Origin: CAYUVA01 sp964448115 [NCBI: uncultured bacterium]
GTDB taxonomy: Bacteria; CAYUVA01
Direction of reading: 5' to 3'
DNA: 52,063 bases
Assembly (NCBI GenBank): GCA_964448115.1
Contig: CAYUVA010000035.1
Location: forward strand, 1-52,063
The notes under the pieces are model-generated. The model was not told the DNA's origin. It saw only the letters and a list, made by a program, of their open reading frames with translations, and searched no databases. Position numbers and translations under genes: made by a program. This document shows positions 1 to 8,298 of the stretch, piece by piece. Position 1 is the stretch's first letter; every line of letters starts with the position of its first letter.

Positions 1-1867
1 TCGTCGCCGGTCCATAATCATTCTGCTCCCCGGCAGGGCACTCCTCGAAGCCCATTGAATAATGTCCCGGAGCATCGGCTCTTACGATCTCCGCCCTCTC
101 GACCCCTCTAAGCCTGACCAGCCCAATGTTCTGACTAATCCCAAGAAATGGTCCGGATGGCAATCCGCAATCCTCGGTATATTGATACCACCAGTAAAAA
201 CCTGTAAGAGCATTCGGACCTGGCACATCATTACCCGATCCGTTCCAGAATCCATAAGGAATATCATAAGACCCGGCTGCATATAAAACCTGGATATGAT
301 CCGGAATCCCTTCATCAATCATCTCCGGCGGACAGAAATAAAGGGCTGGCTTAGTAAAATGATACCAAAGAAATAAGCTCTTTCCAGAGTACAATGGAAA
401 TTCAATAGGATAATCGAGCAGCTTATTGTTTACAGTTAGCCACATCAATGGCTGATTTGGATACAACGGTAATGTATTATTGATCGTTATAAACCAAGTC
501 GGCGTGGGTGTTGGACTATATATAGGCGTTGGCGTATTAGTATATTCACTGTAGATAATATTTGCTGTCGGTATCACTGGAGTACAACAAGAGTCATTCT
601 TTTCACTATTGCTCCATTTATCGCCTGGCGAAAATAATGCCACATCGTAGTTATCGCCATATACAGCAGCCAGTACATCTCCCTGTGGATTCACTCCCAG
701 GCTTAAAGCATCGCAGATCTCTAAATCATTTAGGTTTAAGGTGTGTTGATAGTAATTGGGGTATGAGGGCATTACTTGATTATCAAAGATTATCTGGTAA
801 CTACAAACCGAACTTACCAATTGAATAGTTGGTATCTCCGAAGCCATTACATATATAGTAACCTCCTGTTCATAAGGATCGCCGTGATAGACCGATTTGT
901 CAAAGAATATAATGCCAGAAGGTGTTGGCGTTGCGGTCGGCGTAGATGGCTGAATCGGCGTAGGCGTAGCGTAAGGCTCCTCTGTAGGCATCGGCGTTGG
1001 AGTAGCGCCCTCATCATAATAGACCGTGAATACCTCGTTGCTATGTGGGCTTAAATCTTCAACCTGATAGCTTATAATTACATAATAATATGATGAAAAA
1101 TCGGAAACATCTTCATCAATGAATAATGCACTGTTATCCTGAAACAAAATTTCATTGTCCGAATCAGAGGAGATCAATTGATATATTCCGTTACTATTAA
1201 AATATTCTGCTCCGGATGGAATGCTACTTCGGTAAACCATAAAACTGCTCGGCAATCCTTCGATATTCCACAAAAGAGCTGCGCCAGTATAAATATTCTC
1301 GATATCTATTGGCTCAGGATAGTTCGGTTTGCCGCAACCTGATAGTATTATTGGTGGTAGGCTGGCATCACCCGCAGGCACTAGCCCGTAAATTGCGTTG
1401 CATTGTCTTGGATGAGAGATGGTAGAGATCTCCAATGTGAACTCATCACCAACCTGTACATCAGGAAAATTACCAAAGTCAACATAAAAAATGCCCTGCC
1501 CATCAACAACCTGATAACCTCTATCCGGGGCGATCTCACACTCGAAATTATCTTCGGTAATAATATTGCTCAAATCTCCGTTGATATAACAAATAAAAGA
1601 TATATCTCCCTCTGCAGGGCTACTTGTACCGTCCTCTAAAGATACAATCCCAGAAATGACCCCTGGCACTTCTGTGGGGGTGTTGGTTGGCGTCGCAGTA
1701 TATGTCGGTTCAGGGGTGTTAGTATTCGTAGGGGTATCGGATGGGATGGGTGAATTGGTGTTGGTAGGTGTAGGTGTCCTTGTAAAAGTTGAAGTTGGAG
1801 TCGGTGTAGGTGTGGGATCCGGCTGACACCCCTCGCAGCCGGTGAATGTGATGATGGAATATCCCAT
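1..1867 (-). CDS. Secreted Pro/Thr-linker protein with FN3-like segment, C-terminus beyond left edge (partial)
   Basis: This frame stays open from the left edge to an in-frame ATG at 1867, about 622 codons with no stop. The N-terminus is hydrophobic and ends in TFTGC then EGCQ, which suggests a lipoprotein or signal peptide. A Pro/Thr linker follows (DNA about 1690-1815), then a Cys-containing domain. A fibronectin-III-like stretch contains ALLWNIEGLPSSFMVYRS. Further Pro/Thr linkers lie at about 910-1015 and 490-545 with unrecognised domains between them. The hydrophobic segment continues upstream of 1867 in frame (WKVILLCSFLGIMGYS), so translation probably begins earlier, but no ATG, GTG or TTG lies in that frame. 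An 11-G run at 1938-1948 may hide a frameshift: one extra base would bring TTG at 1957-1959 into frame. The missing C-terminus may carry the module shared by the other linker proteins here. Function unknown; surface location inferred. Confidence 0.8.
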   Translation of the reverse strand, partial: MGYSIITFTGCEGCQPDPTPTPTPTSTFTRTPTPTNTNSPIPSDTPTNTNTPEPTYTATPTNTPTEVPGVISGIVSLEDGTSSPAEGDISFICYINGDLSNIITEDNFECEIAPDRGYQVVDGQGIFYVDFGNFPDVQVGDEFTLEISTISHPRQCNAIYGLVPAGDASLPPIILSGCGKPNYPEPIDIENIYTGAALLWNIEGLPSSFMVYRSSIPSGAEYFNSNGIYQLISSDSDNEILFQDNSALFIDEDVSDFSSYYYVIISYQVEDLSPHSNEVFTVYYDEGATPTPMPTEEPYATPTPIQPSTPTATPTPSGIIFFDKSVYHGDPYEQEVTIYVMASEIPTIQLVSSVCSYQIIFDNQVMPSYPNYYQHTLNLNDLEICDALSLGVNPQGDVLAAVYGDNYDVALFSPGDKWSNSEKNDSCCTPVIPTANIIYSEYTNTPTPIYSPTPTPTWFITINNTLPLYPNQPLMWLTVNNKLLDYPIEFPLYSGKSLFLWYHFTKPALYFCPPEMIDEGIPDHIQVLYAAGSYDIPYGFWNGSGNDVPGPNALTGFYWWYQYTEDCGLPSGPFLGISQNIGLVRLRGVERAEIVRADAPGHYSMGFEECPAGEQNDYGPAT

Positions 1868-2031
1868 GATCCCTAAAAATGAACACAGTAGTATGACTTT
1901 CCATACTGGAGCTATCGGGTTACGGAAATATTCTTGCGGGGGGGGGGGATAATGCCCAATAATTGAAGTACCTTTGCTACAATGGCTATCAAAACCGCTC
2001 CCTACAACAAGTTTATATACATCTTGAATAT

Positions 2032-2060
2032 AATATAATACTTTTTTACTCTGTTGTCAA
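2032..2060 (-). promoter_or_regulatory. Sigma-70-type promoter for the left-edge secreted protein
   Basis: Reading the minus strand, TTGACA (2055-2060) is followed by a 17-base spacer and TATATT (2032-2037). It lies between the end of mltG and the start region of the secreted protein, pointing towards the latter. The spacer ends in AGTAT, as does that of the promoter at 28612-28640. It is assigned on consensus match and position only. Confidence 0.55.
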
Positions 2061-2103
2061 GAGCTTAATGAACAAAACATTAAAAAGATCGATTGTTTTT
2101 TTC

Positions 2104-3141
2104 TCACCTTCTGCGTTGGTATTTGTTGACTGCATTTACATGATCTCGATAGCTGGTGCTGAATACATGCGAACCATCGTTCCTAGACACGAAAAAAAGA
2201 TAATCAACCTCAGCAGGCGAGACCGCTGCTAATAAAGCCTTCATTCTAGGATTGCAGATAGGTCCCGGCGGTAAGCCCTTGTGAACATAAGTATTATAAG
2301 GATGATCCCTGTGCAGATCCCGCTTGCTTATGTTGCCCTTATAAATGCCTAGCAGTTTCATGGAGTAAATTACCGTTGGGTCGCACTGTAAGGGCATATC
2401 CTTTTTCAGCCTGTTATGATAAACCGCTGAGACTAAAGGATATTCCTCGGAGAGCATCACCTCAGACTCTACTAGCGATGCCATTGTTATCGCACTATGC
2501 AAGTCGAGGCCAACCTTATGCGCTCGCTGGTCATAATCTGCTGGAAGGCTAGAGAACAAAGCCCTTACAACGGTCATAATCACGGACCTGGCATCGGTGC
2601 CGAGCAGAAAGCTGTATGTCTCCGGCAAGATATAACCCTCGAAATCATCATGAGGGATGCCAAGCTCCTTTAGAAGCCCCTTATCTCGCAGTATTTCATC
2701 TATGCTCTCGGCGCCGGCTATGAAATCTGATTCCCTGATGATTCGGCTCACCTCGAAGATGTCGCAACCGGGTGGGAATGTTATGCTATGCAGCACCTGC
2801 TCACCCTTGGCGAGTATGTCGAGTATGCGTTGCGGGTTCATTCGCCCATGGAGCCTGTATTCTCCAGCTTTCAGCTTTTTTGCCATGCCCCGCTTTTTAG
2901 CCAGCATCTTGAATAAAGGCGCGCTATCGATCAAATCCGCTTGTGCTAAAAGGTTTGCTATCGCATCTGCATCGGCTCCAGGCTTTATGATGATCGTCTG
3001 CGGGGCAGGGCTTCCATCGTGGAATTGTTTGCCCCAGCGATCAAGATGCGACTCGAAGGCAAGCCAGCCGATGACTGCCATTACGATCATCAAGCCGGCA
3101 GCTATTGTTATGATAAGGATATACCTTGTTCTTTTAGCCAT
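2104..3141 (-). CDS. mltG: Endolytic murein transglycosylase MltG
   Basis: MltG cleaves nascent peptidoglycan glycan strands at the inner membrane and sets their length. The 345-residue protein has a short cytoplasmic start, one transmembrane helix (about residues 7-28), a LysM-like region and the catalytic YceG domain. Family motifs are visible: FEGYILPETY (168-177), SLVESE with the catalytic glutamate at E225, LQCDPTVIY (251-259), NTYVHKGLPPGPICNP (283-298) and the C-terminal YLFFVSRNDGSHVFS. Length fits the family. It is the last gene of a minus-strand operon, and its start overlaps the end of ruvX by 34 bases, suggesting translational coupling. The ruvX-mltG pairing is a common bacterial arrangement. 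Confidence 0.95.
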   Translation of the reverse strand: MAKRTRYILIITIAAGLMIVMAVIGWLAFESHLDRWGKQFHDGSPAPQTIIIKPGADADAIANLLAQADLIDSAPLFKMLAKKRGMAKKLKAGEYRLHGRMNPQRILDILAKGEQVLHSITFPPGCDIFEVSRIIRESDFIAGAESIDEILRDKGLLKELGIPHDDFEGYILPETYSFLLGTDARSVIMTVVRALFSSLPADYDQRAHKVGLDLHSAITMASLVESEVMLSEEYPLVSAVYHNRLKKDMPLQCDPTVIYSMKLLGIYKGNISKRDLHRDHPYNTYVHKGLPPGPICNPRMKALLAAVSPAEVDYLFFVSRNDGSHVFSTSYRDHVNAVNKYQRRR

Positions 3142-3539
3142 GATAAGTAGTTTTGCAAGATTAGCACCGCTGCTGCCTGGTCGATGACCTTTTTTCGTTT
3201 ATTTCTTCTCATACTGCCCTCAATCAACGCTCGTTGAGCCTCCAAGGTCGATAGCCTTTCATCCCAGGGGATGACCTTGCCTGTAAAGCGCTTTGCTAGT
3301 TTTCGCGCAAACTCCTCGATTTTTTCTCCTTGATCGCCAATTTCACCGCGCAGTGTGCGTGGAAGCCCATAGATTATGGTCTCGCACTCATGCATGATGG
3401 CTAATTCTATTATGGTGTCGATATCCTTATCTATGTTTTTGCGCACAAGCGTTTGAAGCGGATTGGCGGCGATGAGCAGCGTATCCGAGACTGCTATCCC
3501 GATCCTCACATCGCCGATGTCGATTGCCATTATGCGCAC
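3108..3539 (-). CDS. ruvX: Putative pre-16S rRNA nuclease / Holliday junction resolvase RuvX (YqgF)
   Basis: This 143-residue RNase H-fold nuclease is of the YqgF/RuvX family, linked to 16S rRNA 5' maturation and originally proposed as a Holliday junction resolvase. The catalytic acids and signature motifs are present: AIDIGDVRIGIAVSD with D7, GLPRTLRGEIGDQ, the DERLSTLEAQ motif at 93-102, and DQAAAVLILQ with D120. Length is typical. It sits between a DUF507 gene (17-base gap) and mltG (34-base overlap), in one transcription unit. An internal ATG three codons downstream (MAIDIGD) is an alternative start. Confidence 0.93.
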   Translation of the reverse strand: MRIMAIDIGDVRIGIAVSDTLLIAANPLQTLVRKNIDKDIDTIIELAIMHECETIIYGLPRTLRGEIGDQGEKIEEFARKLAKRFTGKVIPWDERLSTLEAQRALIEGSMRRNKRKKVIDQAAAVLILQNYLSWLKEQGISLS

Positions 3540-3556
3540 GGTTTTAATAACTTAAT

Positions 3557-3838
3557 TTACAGAACCCCTCTTTTCTTTTTCATTATCTCCTCAAATGTTT
3601 TGCGGTATAGTATATCCCATTCCCTGCTACCCTCTGGCGGTGCTTTGGATAATGATTGTATGCGTTGCCTTGCTAGTTTATCGACCTGTGCATCGAGCCT
3701 CATCTCAGCTAAAATCAACTCCTTAATGAACTTACGAATCTCGTTTTTACTAGTAAGGAACTCGACACAATCATCATTTTTAAGGTTGTTAGTGATTAGA
3801 TGTGCTAGGTGGTTTATCTTTTCTGGTGATAATTTCAT
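3557..3838 (-). CDS. DUF507 family protein (second copy of tandem pair)
   Basis: This 93-residue, charged, largely alpha-helical protein begins MKLSPEKINHLAHLITNNL. It matches the DUF507 pattern of an N-terminal helix, a central helix rich in acidic residues, and a C-terminal KK.RG basic tail. DUF507 has no established biochemical role. It is a diverged paralogue of the gene immediately upstream: only two bases separate the upstream TAA from this ATG, so the two are surely co-translated. They may form a heterodimer, which is inference from linkage. It is co-transcribed with ruvX and mltG. Confidence 0.8.
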   Translation of the reverse strand: MKLSPEKINHLAHLITNNLKNDDCVEFLTSKNEIRKFIKELILAEMRLDAQVDKLARQRIQSLSKAPPEGSREWDILYRKTFEEIMKKKRGVL

Positions 3839-3840
3839 GA

Positions 3841-4119
3841 TTACAAGATGAGCTTGCGTTCCTTAACCAACTGTTTTTTTACCATCTTGAACATCTCATA
3901 GTATTGGATATCGTCTCTATCGATTCGGTCAGCGAACTGTTCAAGGATCTGGTGCACCTCCTTGTCCAGGTCATCCTCTACCTTTAGATCTCTATGAACG
4001 ATGTCCCTGATTAAGAGCCTAGCAGCTTCTTTATCGTTTACTTTTACCAGGCGATTCTTCTGCAGAGCCTCTATGATAAGGTCGCCCAAAAATTCGATCA
4101 TGTCCTTGGTTAGACGCAT
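3841..4119 (-). CDS. DUF507 family protein (first copy of tandem pair)
   Basis: This 92-residue protein begins MRLTKDMIEFLGDLIIEAL and ends in a Lys/Arg-rich helix (VKKQLVKERKLIL). It shares its layout with the next gene: a start of the form M.L....I..L..LI, conserved Asp/Lys positions in the middle, and a basic end. This supports an ancient tandem duplication. Deltaproteobacterial and related genomes often carry two adjacent DUF507 genes (family knowledge). It is the first gene of the DUF507-DUF507-ruvX-mltG operon. Molecular function unknown. Confidence 0.8.
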   Translation of the reverse strand: MRLTKDMIEFLGDLIIEALQKNRLVKVNDKEAARLLIRDIVHRDLKVEDDLDKEVHQILEQFADRIDRDDIQYYEMFKMVKKQLVKERKLIL

Positions 4120-4143
4120 CTTCTCAATTTATTCTAACTTTAT

Positions 4144-4172
4144 TATATATCAAGAATGATATTGAATGTAAA
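4144..4172 (-). promoter_or_regulatory. Possible promoter of the DUF507-ruvX-mltG operon
   Basis: On the minus strand TTTACA (4167-4172) is followed by 17 bases and TATATA (4144-4149). An overlapping TATAAT (4142-4147) gives a 19-base spacer. It lies 25-55 bases upstream of the first DUF507 start. The surroundings are AT-rich, so the match could be fortuitous. Confidence 0.4.
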
Positions 4173-4316
4173 GTTGTTAATCAACCGGGATCTAAATTTT
4201 AGGTATGATTGCGGTGTCTGGCATAAATCGCTTTAGGTTATGGCCAGTCTATCAAGGTAACCTTGTCGCGTCCACTGTCTGAGTAACAAAACAGCCTGAT
4301 ATTAGGCATCTTAGTC

Positions 4317-4344
4317 TTGTAACTTCTCGCATATATGTTATATT
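4317..4344 (+). promoter_or_regulatory. Possible promoter of the geranylgeranyl-reductase-like gene
   Basis: TTGTAA (4317-4322), a 16-base spacer and TATATT (4339-4344) lie just upstream of the ribosome binding site GAAGAGGTGG (4363-4372). Spacing to the ATG at 4378 implies a leader of about 27 bases. Weak to moderate support. Confidence 0.4.
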
Positions 4345-4377
4345 TATGATGCTCAAATCAATGAAGAGGTGGGTTTT

Positions 4378-5739
4378 ATGTTGGATTATGATCTTATAGT
4401 GGTCGGCGCCGGAGCCTCAGGTTCGATTACAGCATGGACAGTTGCCAAACTCGGATATGATGTCCTGCTGGTAGATAGGCTAAAAAGTAAGGCTATAGGA
4501 CATCCCTGGCAGAATGGAGTGGAAAGAGGAGCATTTAGCGCGCTGGGGATACCAGAACCGCAACCACCGGAGCTACTGACAGCCCCCAAAAGGATCAGAT
4601 TCACATCGCACTCTGGCAAGTTAGTTGCCGATTTCCCCAATCCTATGTACGATTATACGCTAAATCAACAACTGCTTGACAAACGGCTCCTAGAGTATGC
4701 AATTGATGAGGGTGCCAGGTTGATGGATGAAAGCGAGGCGATTGACCTGGTTATAAAGGATAATTCGGTTAAAGGCGTGAGACTGCACAATAAAAAAGAT
4801 GCAGAATTCGAGGTGCGAGCAAAGATGGTGGTAGATGCTACCGGTTTTGCAGGGGCACTACGCAAAATGACCCCCTCATCATTCGAAATACAGCATGAGA
4901 TCGATGAATCCGATACCGTAAATGCAGTCGTATTCATCCACCAGGTTGACATAAATAGACTTAAGAATGCATCACAAGCTCTTAATCTTGAGCTTGATGT
5001 CTGCACCATAAGGCTTGGACATAACGGCGCCTTTTCCGCTCTTACGCTTCAAAGCGAAGGAAACATTGTTATACTTATTGGAGCTAGGAACCTTCCCGGC
5101 TATGCGGAGGCTAAGGATACCGCCGCAGAGCTTATTGAAGAGCATGATTTCATTGGGAAAAGGTTGCTTGGAGGTGGAGGTAATATTAGTATCCGCCGGC
5201 CACTTCCCAAGATGGTGGCAGACGGTTTTGCCCTGGTAGGTGAAGCTGCCTCCATGGTGGTACCGCTTATGGGGAGCGGAGTCGGCTCCGGGATGCGTGC
5301 TGGAAATATCTTAGGGAAAGTTATTGTCAGCGGGCTTATGGAAGATAATCTTAGCACCGAGAAGCTCTGGGAGTATAACAGAGAGTTCATGCGCACTCGT
5401 GGAGCAATACTAGCCTCGCAGGATGTGATCAGGCTAGCTTTGCAGAACCGAAGCCCAATGGAACAGGAGGATGTACTCGACTCCATGATGACAACGCCAA
5501 GAATTTTTCATGCCAGTATGGCTTTGAAACAAGCCAAGCCTGGGGTTAAGGAGATCCTCTACGGGTTATACGGGGCAATATCATCGCCAGTTAAAACCAT
5601 GCCGTTGATCCGAGCTTCCCTCGATGCCAATCGGGCATATAATCTTTATCGCAATTTTCCTCGTTTTTATTCTCCCGCACGGTTTCACAATTGGCGGCGA
5701 CTGGAAAAGAAAATCTTTGAATCTTATGAGAGTAAATAA
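4378..5739 (+). CDS. FAD-dependent geranylgeranyl reductase family oxidoreductase
   Basis: This 453-residue flavoprotein belongs to the FixC/geranylgeranyl-reductase group, whose members typically saturate isoprenoid or related hydrophobic chains. It opens with the ADP-binding motif VVGAGASGS (residues 8-16). An acid and arginine end the second strand (LLVDRL). Later come VDATGFAGALRK and the FAD-binding ALVGEAASMVVPLMGSG followed by GVGSGMRAG. I chose ATG 4378 over GTG 4369 because GAAGAGGTGG lies six bases ahead of it, and the GTG falls inside that site. It stands alone, with about 1 kb of repeat DNA downstream. The substrate cannot be deduced; menaquinone side chains or membrane lipids are possibilities. 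Confidence 0.82.
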   Translation: MLDYDLIVVGAGASGSITAWTVAKLGYDVLLVDRLKSKAIGHPWQNGVERGAFSALGIPEPQPPELLTAPKRIRFTSHSGKLVADFPNPMYDYTLNQQLLDKRLLEYAIDEGARLMDESEAIDLVIKDNSVKGVRLHNKKDAEFEVRAKMVVDATGFAGALRKMTPSSFEIQHEIDESDTVNAVVFIHQVDINRLKNASQALNLELDVCTIRLGHNGAFSALTLQSEGNIVILIGARNLPGYAEAKDTAAELIEEHDFIGKRLLGGGGNISIRRPLPKMVADGFALVGEAASMVVPLMGSGVGSGMRAGNILGKVIVSGLMEDNLSTEKLWEYNREFMRTRGAILASQDVIRLALQNRSPMEQEDVLDSMMTTPRIFHASMALKQAKPGVKEILYGLYGAISSPVKTMPLIRASLDANRAYNLYRNFPRFYSPARFHNWRRLEKKIFESYESK

Positions 5740-5772
5740 AAAAACAGTACGAAGTGCGAGGAAAAGAAGTCT

Positions 5773-5865
5773 CACGCAAAGACGCAAAGAAAAAAGGACA
5801 AGAAGCTCCATCCCCCGACCCCTTCCCCAAGTTTGGGGAAGGGGAGTCTTGAATCCCCTATCCCC
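5773..5865 (+). repeat. Dispersed composite intergenic repeat, copy 1
   Basis: It starts with CACGCAAAGACGCAAAGAA, identical over 19 bases to 22551-22569. GGACAAGA and a GGGGA.TCTT.AA.CCCCTATCCC block follow in the same order as in the second copy. Copy 1 contains about 30 extra bases holding a perfect palindrome with 12-bp arms and a GT centre (5819-5844). It has no coding capacity and is probably a non-autonomous dispersed element. Confidence 0.65.
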
Positions 5866-5917
5866 TCCTAGCTCCCTTTCGCTGGGAGAGGGCTGGGGTG
5901 GGGGTCTTTCTTTCCTC

Positions 5918-6014
5918 TATCACTTTATCATGGTAGCACGGTATCACTTCTTTCTTTGTGCCTTTGTGGTTGAATACGCCTTTATCACTTGATCAATTTA
6001 TCACCCTATCACTG
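5918..6014 (+). repeat. Degenerate 8-base periodic repeat (TATCACNN)
   Basis: Runs of eight-base units follow the pattern TATCACTT, TATCATGG, TAGCACGG, TATCACTT. After an interruption of about 35 bases come TATCACTT, GATCAATT, TATCACCC and TATCACTG. The same unit in opposite orientation occurs at 19895-19926 between two genes of the acyl-CoA operon. No function known. Confidence 0.6.
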
Positions 6015-6240
6015 CCCGTGATTACTGGATTCCCGCCGGAGTTTACCCCGCACTTGATGCGGGGCGGGAATGACAGAAGGGGGTGCGGGAATGACATGGA
6101 GGAACCTGGTGGCGACAAAAATTATATATCAAGGGCAGCCCCCATCCCCACCTATTCGGGAGGTATGAAAATTATGACGCGCGAAATTGAGTTACCTTTT
6201 TAGGTAAATAATCTAAGTTAATTGCACGCACAAGCAATGA

Positions 6241-6354
6241 GAGGAAAAAGCGGAACCAAATCGATGGTTGTATGTTAATATGGTTGGAAGGGATGAAGAA
6301 GCCCTCACTAGGTTCTTTGAAGGAAAAAAGAATAAGGCAATCAAGCAAGAATAA
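6241..6354 (+). pseudogene. Possible eroded coding fragment
   Basis: A 37-codon frame follows a stop at 6238 and ends with TAA at 6352. It encodes a plausible amphipathic sequence with the segment NRWLYVNMVGRDEEALTRFF and a Lys-rich end. There is no convincing start or ribosome binding site. It could be the tail of a degraded gene or chance; I do not recognise the family. Confidence 0.2.
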
Positions 6355-6593
6355 AAAATGTTCTTTGCAATCAGGTGGAATAAAATCTTCACCTATGGTG
6401 TTATAAGTATCGTAACAGAAAAGTTCTTTGAAGGTTATGAAGTTTCTCCAGGGGTGGGGCAGGTCTCACCAAAAGGCCTACATATCTCCAATACACCGAA
6501 CCATCCATCCCTCTCTAAAGGTTCAACGAACGAGACCAAACCTCCTATGATTTACCCCCACAATGGAAGATAACCCCATCTCTTCTCCTACAA

Positions 6594-6628
6594 CATCAGG
6601 GGACAATCTCTCCGATTGTCCCCTGATG
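6594..6628. repeat. Perfect 15-bp inverted repeat with 5-base loop
   Basis: CATCAGGGGACAATC (6594-6608), loop TCTCC, then the exact reverse complement (6614-6628). It lies about 90 bases past the stop of the minus-strand radical SAM gene, between convergent genes. There is no T-run on either side, so it is not a classical intrinsic terminator. It could act as an mRNA 3' stabiliser, a bidirectional transcription barrier, or be a REP-type repeat. Confidence 0.6.
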
Positions 6629-6716
6629 CTCCCACCAAAAACTAGATACCATTATGCCATGACATCGTATTATGGTTTGTATCGGTTATTGGAAGCTGTC
6701 GGTGCTACGGTACCTC

Positions 6717-8075
6717 CTAAGACGAAAGATAAGCCAAGCCCATCTTAATGAAATACTTGATCTCCTCCAGGTCGGCATCGAATAGCCGCCTGGTTATATA
6801 CGATGGTCTCAGATAAAAACTGCGCACAAAGCGACGATGCCTCGCCTTATATACTGGATTGTCCGACTGGAAGTAGCTAACCTGGTTGTAATCAAGCACT
6901 TTCCCTTTTGAGACCAACTCCTGATATGCCTCGGTGCCTGGAAGCGGAATGAATATTGAGACCCACAGATAATCGGGGGAGATTCGCTTGGCTAGTTTCA
7001 CTGTCTCCATGAAATCTAACTCGCTTTCATCAGGCAATCCGACCATGAAGAAAGCCTTGGTTCTGATCTTGGCTTTGCGAGCGAGATCGAATGTCTTTAT
7101 CACCGTTTCGACCTTGCTCGATTTCTTCAGCTTATCGAGCATTCTCTGGCTACCGCTCTCCACGCCGAAGCCGATCAGCTTGCAGCCGGCAGCCTTCATC
7201 GCTTCGATTGTATCCTGCATCAAGCCGACCCTTGCATAACACGCCCAGTGAAACGGCTTTTTAAGATCTAGCAGCTCCTCGCAGAACTCGATAGTGCGCT
7301 TCTGGTCGATGGTAAAAGTATCATCGATGAACATGAAATAATTCGAGCCATACTTGCCATAGAGTTCCTCTATCTCGGCGAGGATGTTGCTTGGACTTCG
7401 AGAGCGAACCTTCCTGCCGAAGGTCTTGAACGAGTTGCAAAAGGTGCACTTAAATGGGCAGCCACGGCTGGAAAGAAGTCTAAACATAATCTTATCAAGC
7501 GGCACCGGGAAGCCGAACTCCACATCGCGGCGATAAAGGTCGAGGTCGAGAAGGGACCTATCCGGATACGGCATATCATCGAGGTTCTCAAAGCTATTTA
7601 GCGATGGATTATGCTTCACATCATCGTTTTGCCTGTAGGCTATGCCGGCAACATTCTCCAAGCCATCACCATCCATGATTTTAAGCAGGGTTGCTTCTCC
7701 CTCTCCTATCACGGCGATATCGGCATGGGGGATCTCATGGAGCGAGACTTCCTCTACCGAGGTTACATGTGGTCCGCCGATGATGACCTTAGCTCCAGAG
7801 TTCTTAGCTTTATTAGCCAACTTCCTGGTCGCCTCAACGAGGGGGGTTGATACCGTGATGCCGACAAACCTTGGATTGTACTCTTTTAGCGCTGCATCAA
7901 AGTCCTGGTCAACTATCTGATCGCAGATCTTGACCGAATAGCCTCCATTTTGTGCAGCGGTGGCAAGATACAACAACCCCATTGGCTGGTGCTTATCTCC
8001 CAGCCTCTTTTTTGCTGGAATGCGCTCCAGGTGGAGATCCCGCTTGGTCGGCCTCACCAGCAGAAGGTCAATCAT
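6717..8075 (-). CDS. B12-binding domain radical SAM protein
   Basis: The 452-residue protein has an N-terminal cobalamin-binding Rossmann domain (about 1-140; features GLLYLATAAQNGGYSV, VIIGGPHVT, AVIGEGEATL). A radical SAM domain follows with the CxxxCxxC cluster motif at C206, C210 and C213 in RGCPFKCTFC. The canonical DxHxxG cobalamin ligand motif is not obvious, as in many members. Class B radical SAM enzymes perform methylations and C-C rearrangements on lipids, cofactors and natural products; substrate unknown here. RBS AAAGGGA precedes the ATG. It is transcribed away from tRNA-Cys and has no operon partner. Confidence 0.87.
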   Translation of the reverse strand: MIDLLLVRPTKRDLHLERIPAKKRLGDKHQPMGLLYLATAAQNGGYSVKICDQIVDQDFDAALKEYNPRFVGITVSTPLVEATRKLANKAKNSGAKVIIGGPHVTSVEEVSLHEIPHADIAVIGEGEATLLKIMDGDGLENVAGIAYRQNDDVKHNPSLNSFENLDDMPYPDRSLLDLDLYRRDVEFGFPVPLDKIMFRLLSSRGCPFKCTFCNSFKTFGRKVRSRSPSNILAEIEELYGKYGSNYFMFIDDTFTIDQKRTIEFCEELLDLKKPFHWACYARVGLMQDTIEAMKAAGCKLIGFGVESGSQRMLDKLKKSSKVETVIKTFDLARKAKIRTKAFFMVGLPDESELDFMETVKLAKRISPDYLWVSIFIPLPGTEAYQELVSKGKVLDYNQVSYFQSDNPVYKARHRRFVRSFYLRPSYITRRLFDADLEEIKYFIKMGLAYLSS

Positions 8076-8142
8076 CAGAAATTCCCTTTTTAATGTTCAT
8101 AGCAATGGTAACAGGTGCTTGAACTGCTAGGTTTGCGCTTTA

Positions 8143-8171
8143 TTTATAATACAAGCATCCGCTGTTGTCCA
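8143..8171 (-). promoter_or_regulatory. Promoter candidate for the B12 radical SAM gene
   Basis: On the minus strand TGGACA (8166-8171), a 17-base spacer and TATAAA (8143-8148) match the sigma-70 consensus at five of six positions each. It lies about 70 bases ahead of the ATG at 8075, divergent from the tRNA promoter. Confidence 0.45.
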
Positions 8172-8185
8172 TTTGGATACCGATA

Positions 8186-8215
8186 TTGACAACAAGGTTT
8201 CCAGGCTATTATACT
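8186..8215 (+). promoter_or_regulatory. Strong promoter of tRNA-Cys
   Basis: A perfect TTGACA (8186-8191), an 18-base spacer and TATACT (8210-8215) end 11 bases before the mature 5' end of the tRNA. The arrangement is typical of stable RNA promoters. Confidence 0.75.
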
Positions 8216-8226
8216 AGACAAGTCAA

Positions 8227-8271
<45 letters not shown>

Positions 8272-8298
<27 letters not shown>

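Larger units (their letters stand above)
5740..6716. other. Intergenic repeat mosaic without a convincing gene
   Basis: This 977-base gap lies between convergent genes. It holds patches recognisable as dispersed repeats: CACGCAAAGACGCAAAGAA at 5773-5791, a perfect 26-base palindrome at 5819-5844, and the GGGAGAGGGCTGGGGTGGGG phrase near 5883-5904. It also has an 8-base periodic tract at 5918-6014, an ATTCCCGC/GCGGGAAT hairpin near 6023-6074, and a perfect 15-bp stem at 6594-6628. Short open frames on both strands here are not gene-like, except for a faint coding-like patch at 6241-6354. Confidence 0.7.

Noticed and set aside
2657-3187. 176-codon plus-strand frame
   Set aside because: Antisense to mltG, which carries all family motifs.
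5819-5844. Perfect palindrome as intrinsic terminator of the flavoprotein gene
   Set aside because: No T-run follows, it lies about 80 bases past the stop, and it sits inside a dispersed repeat.
6358-6573. 71-codon plus-strand frame in the repeat mosaic
   Set aside because: No ribosome binding site and no domain; the sequence is not protein-like and lies among repeats.
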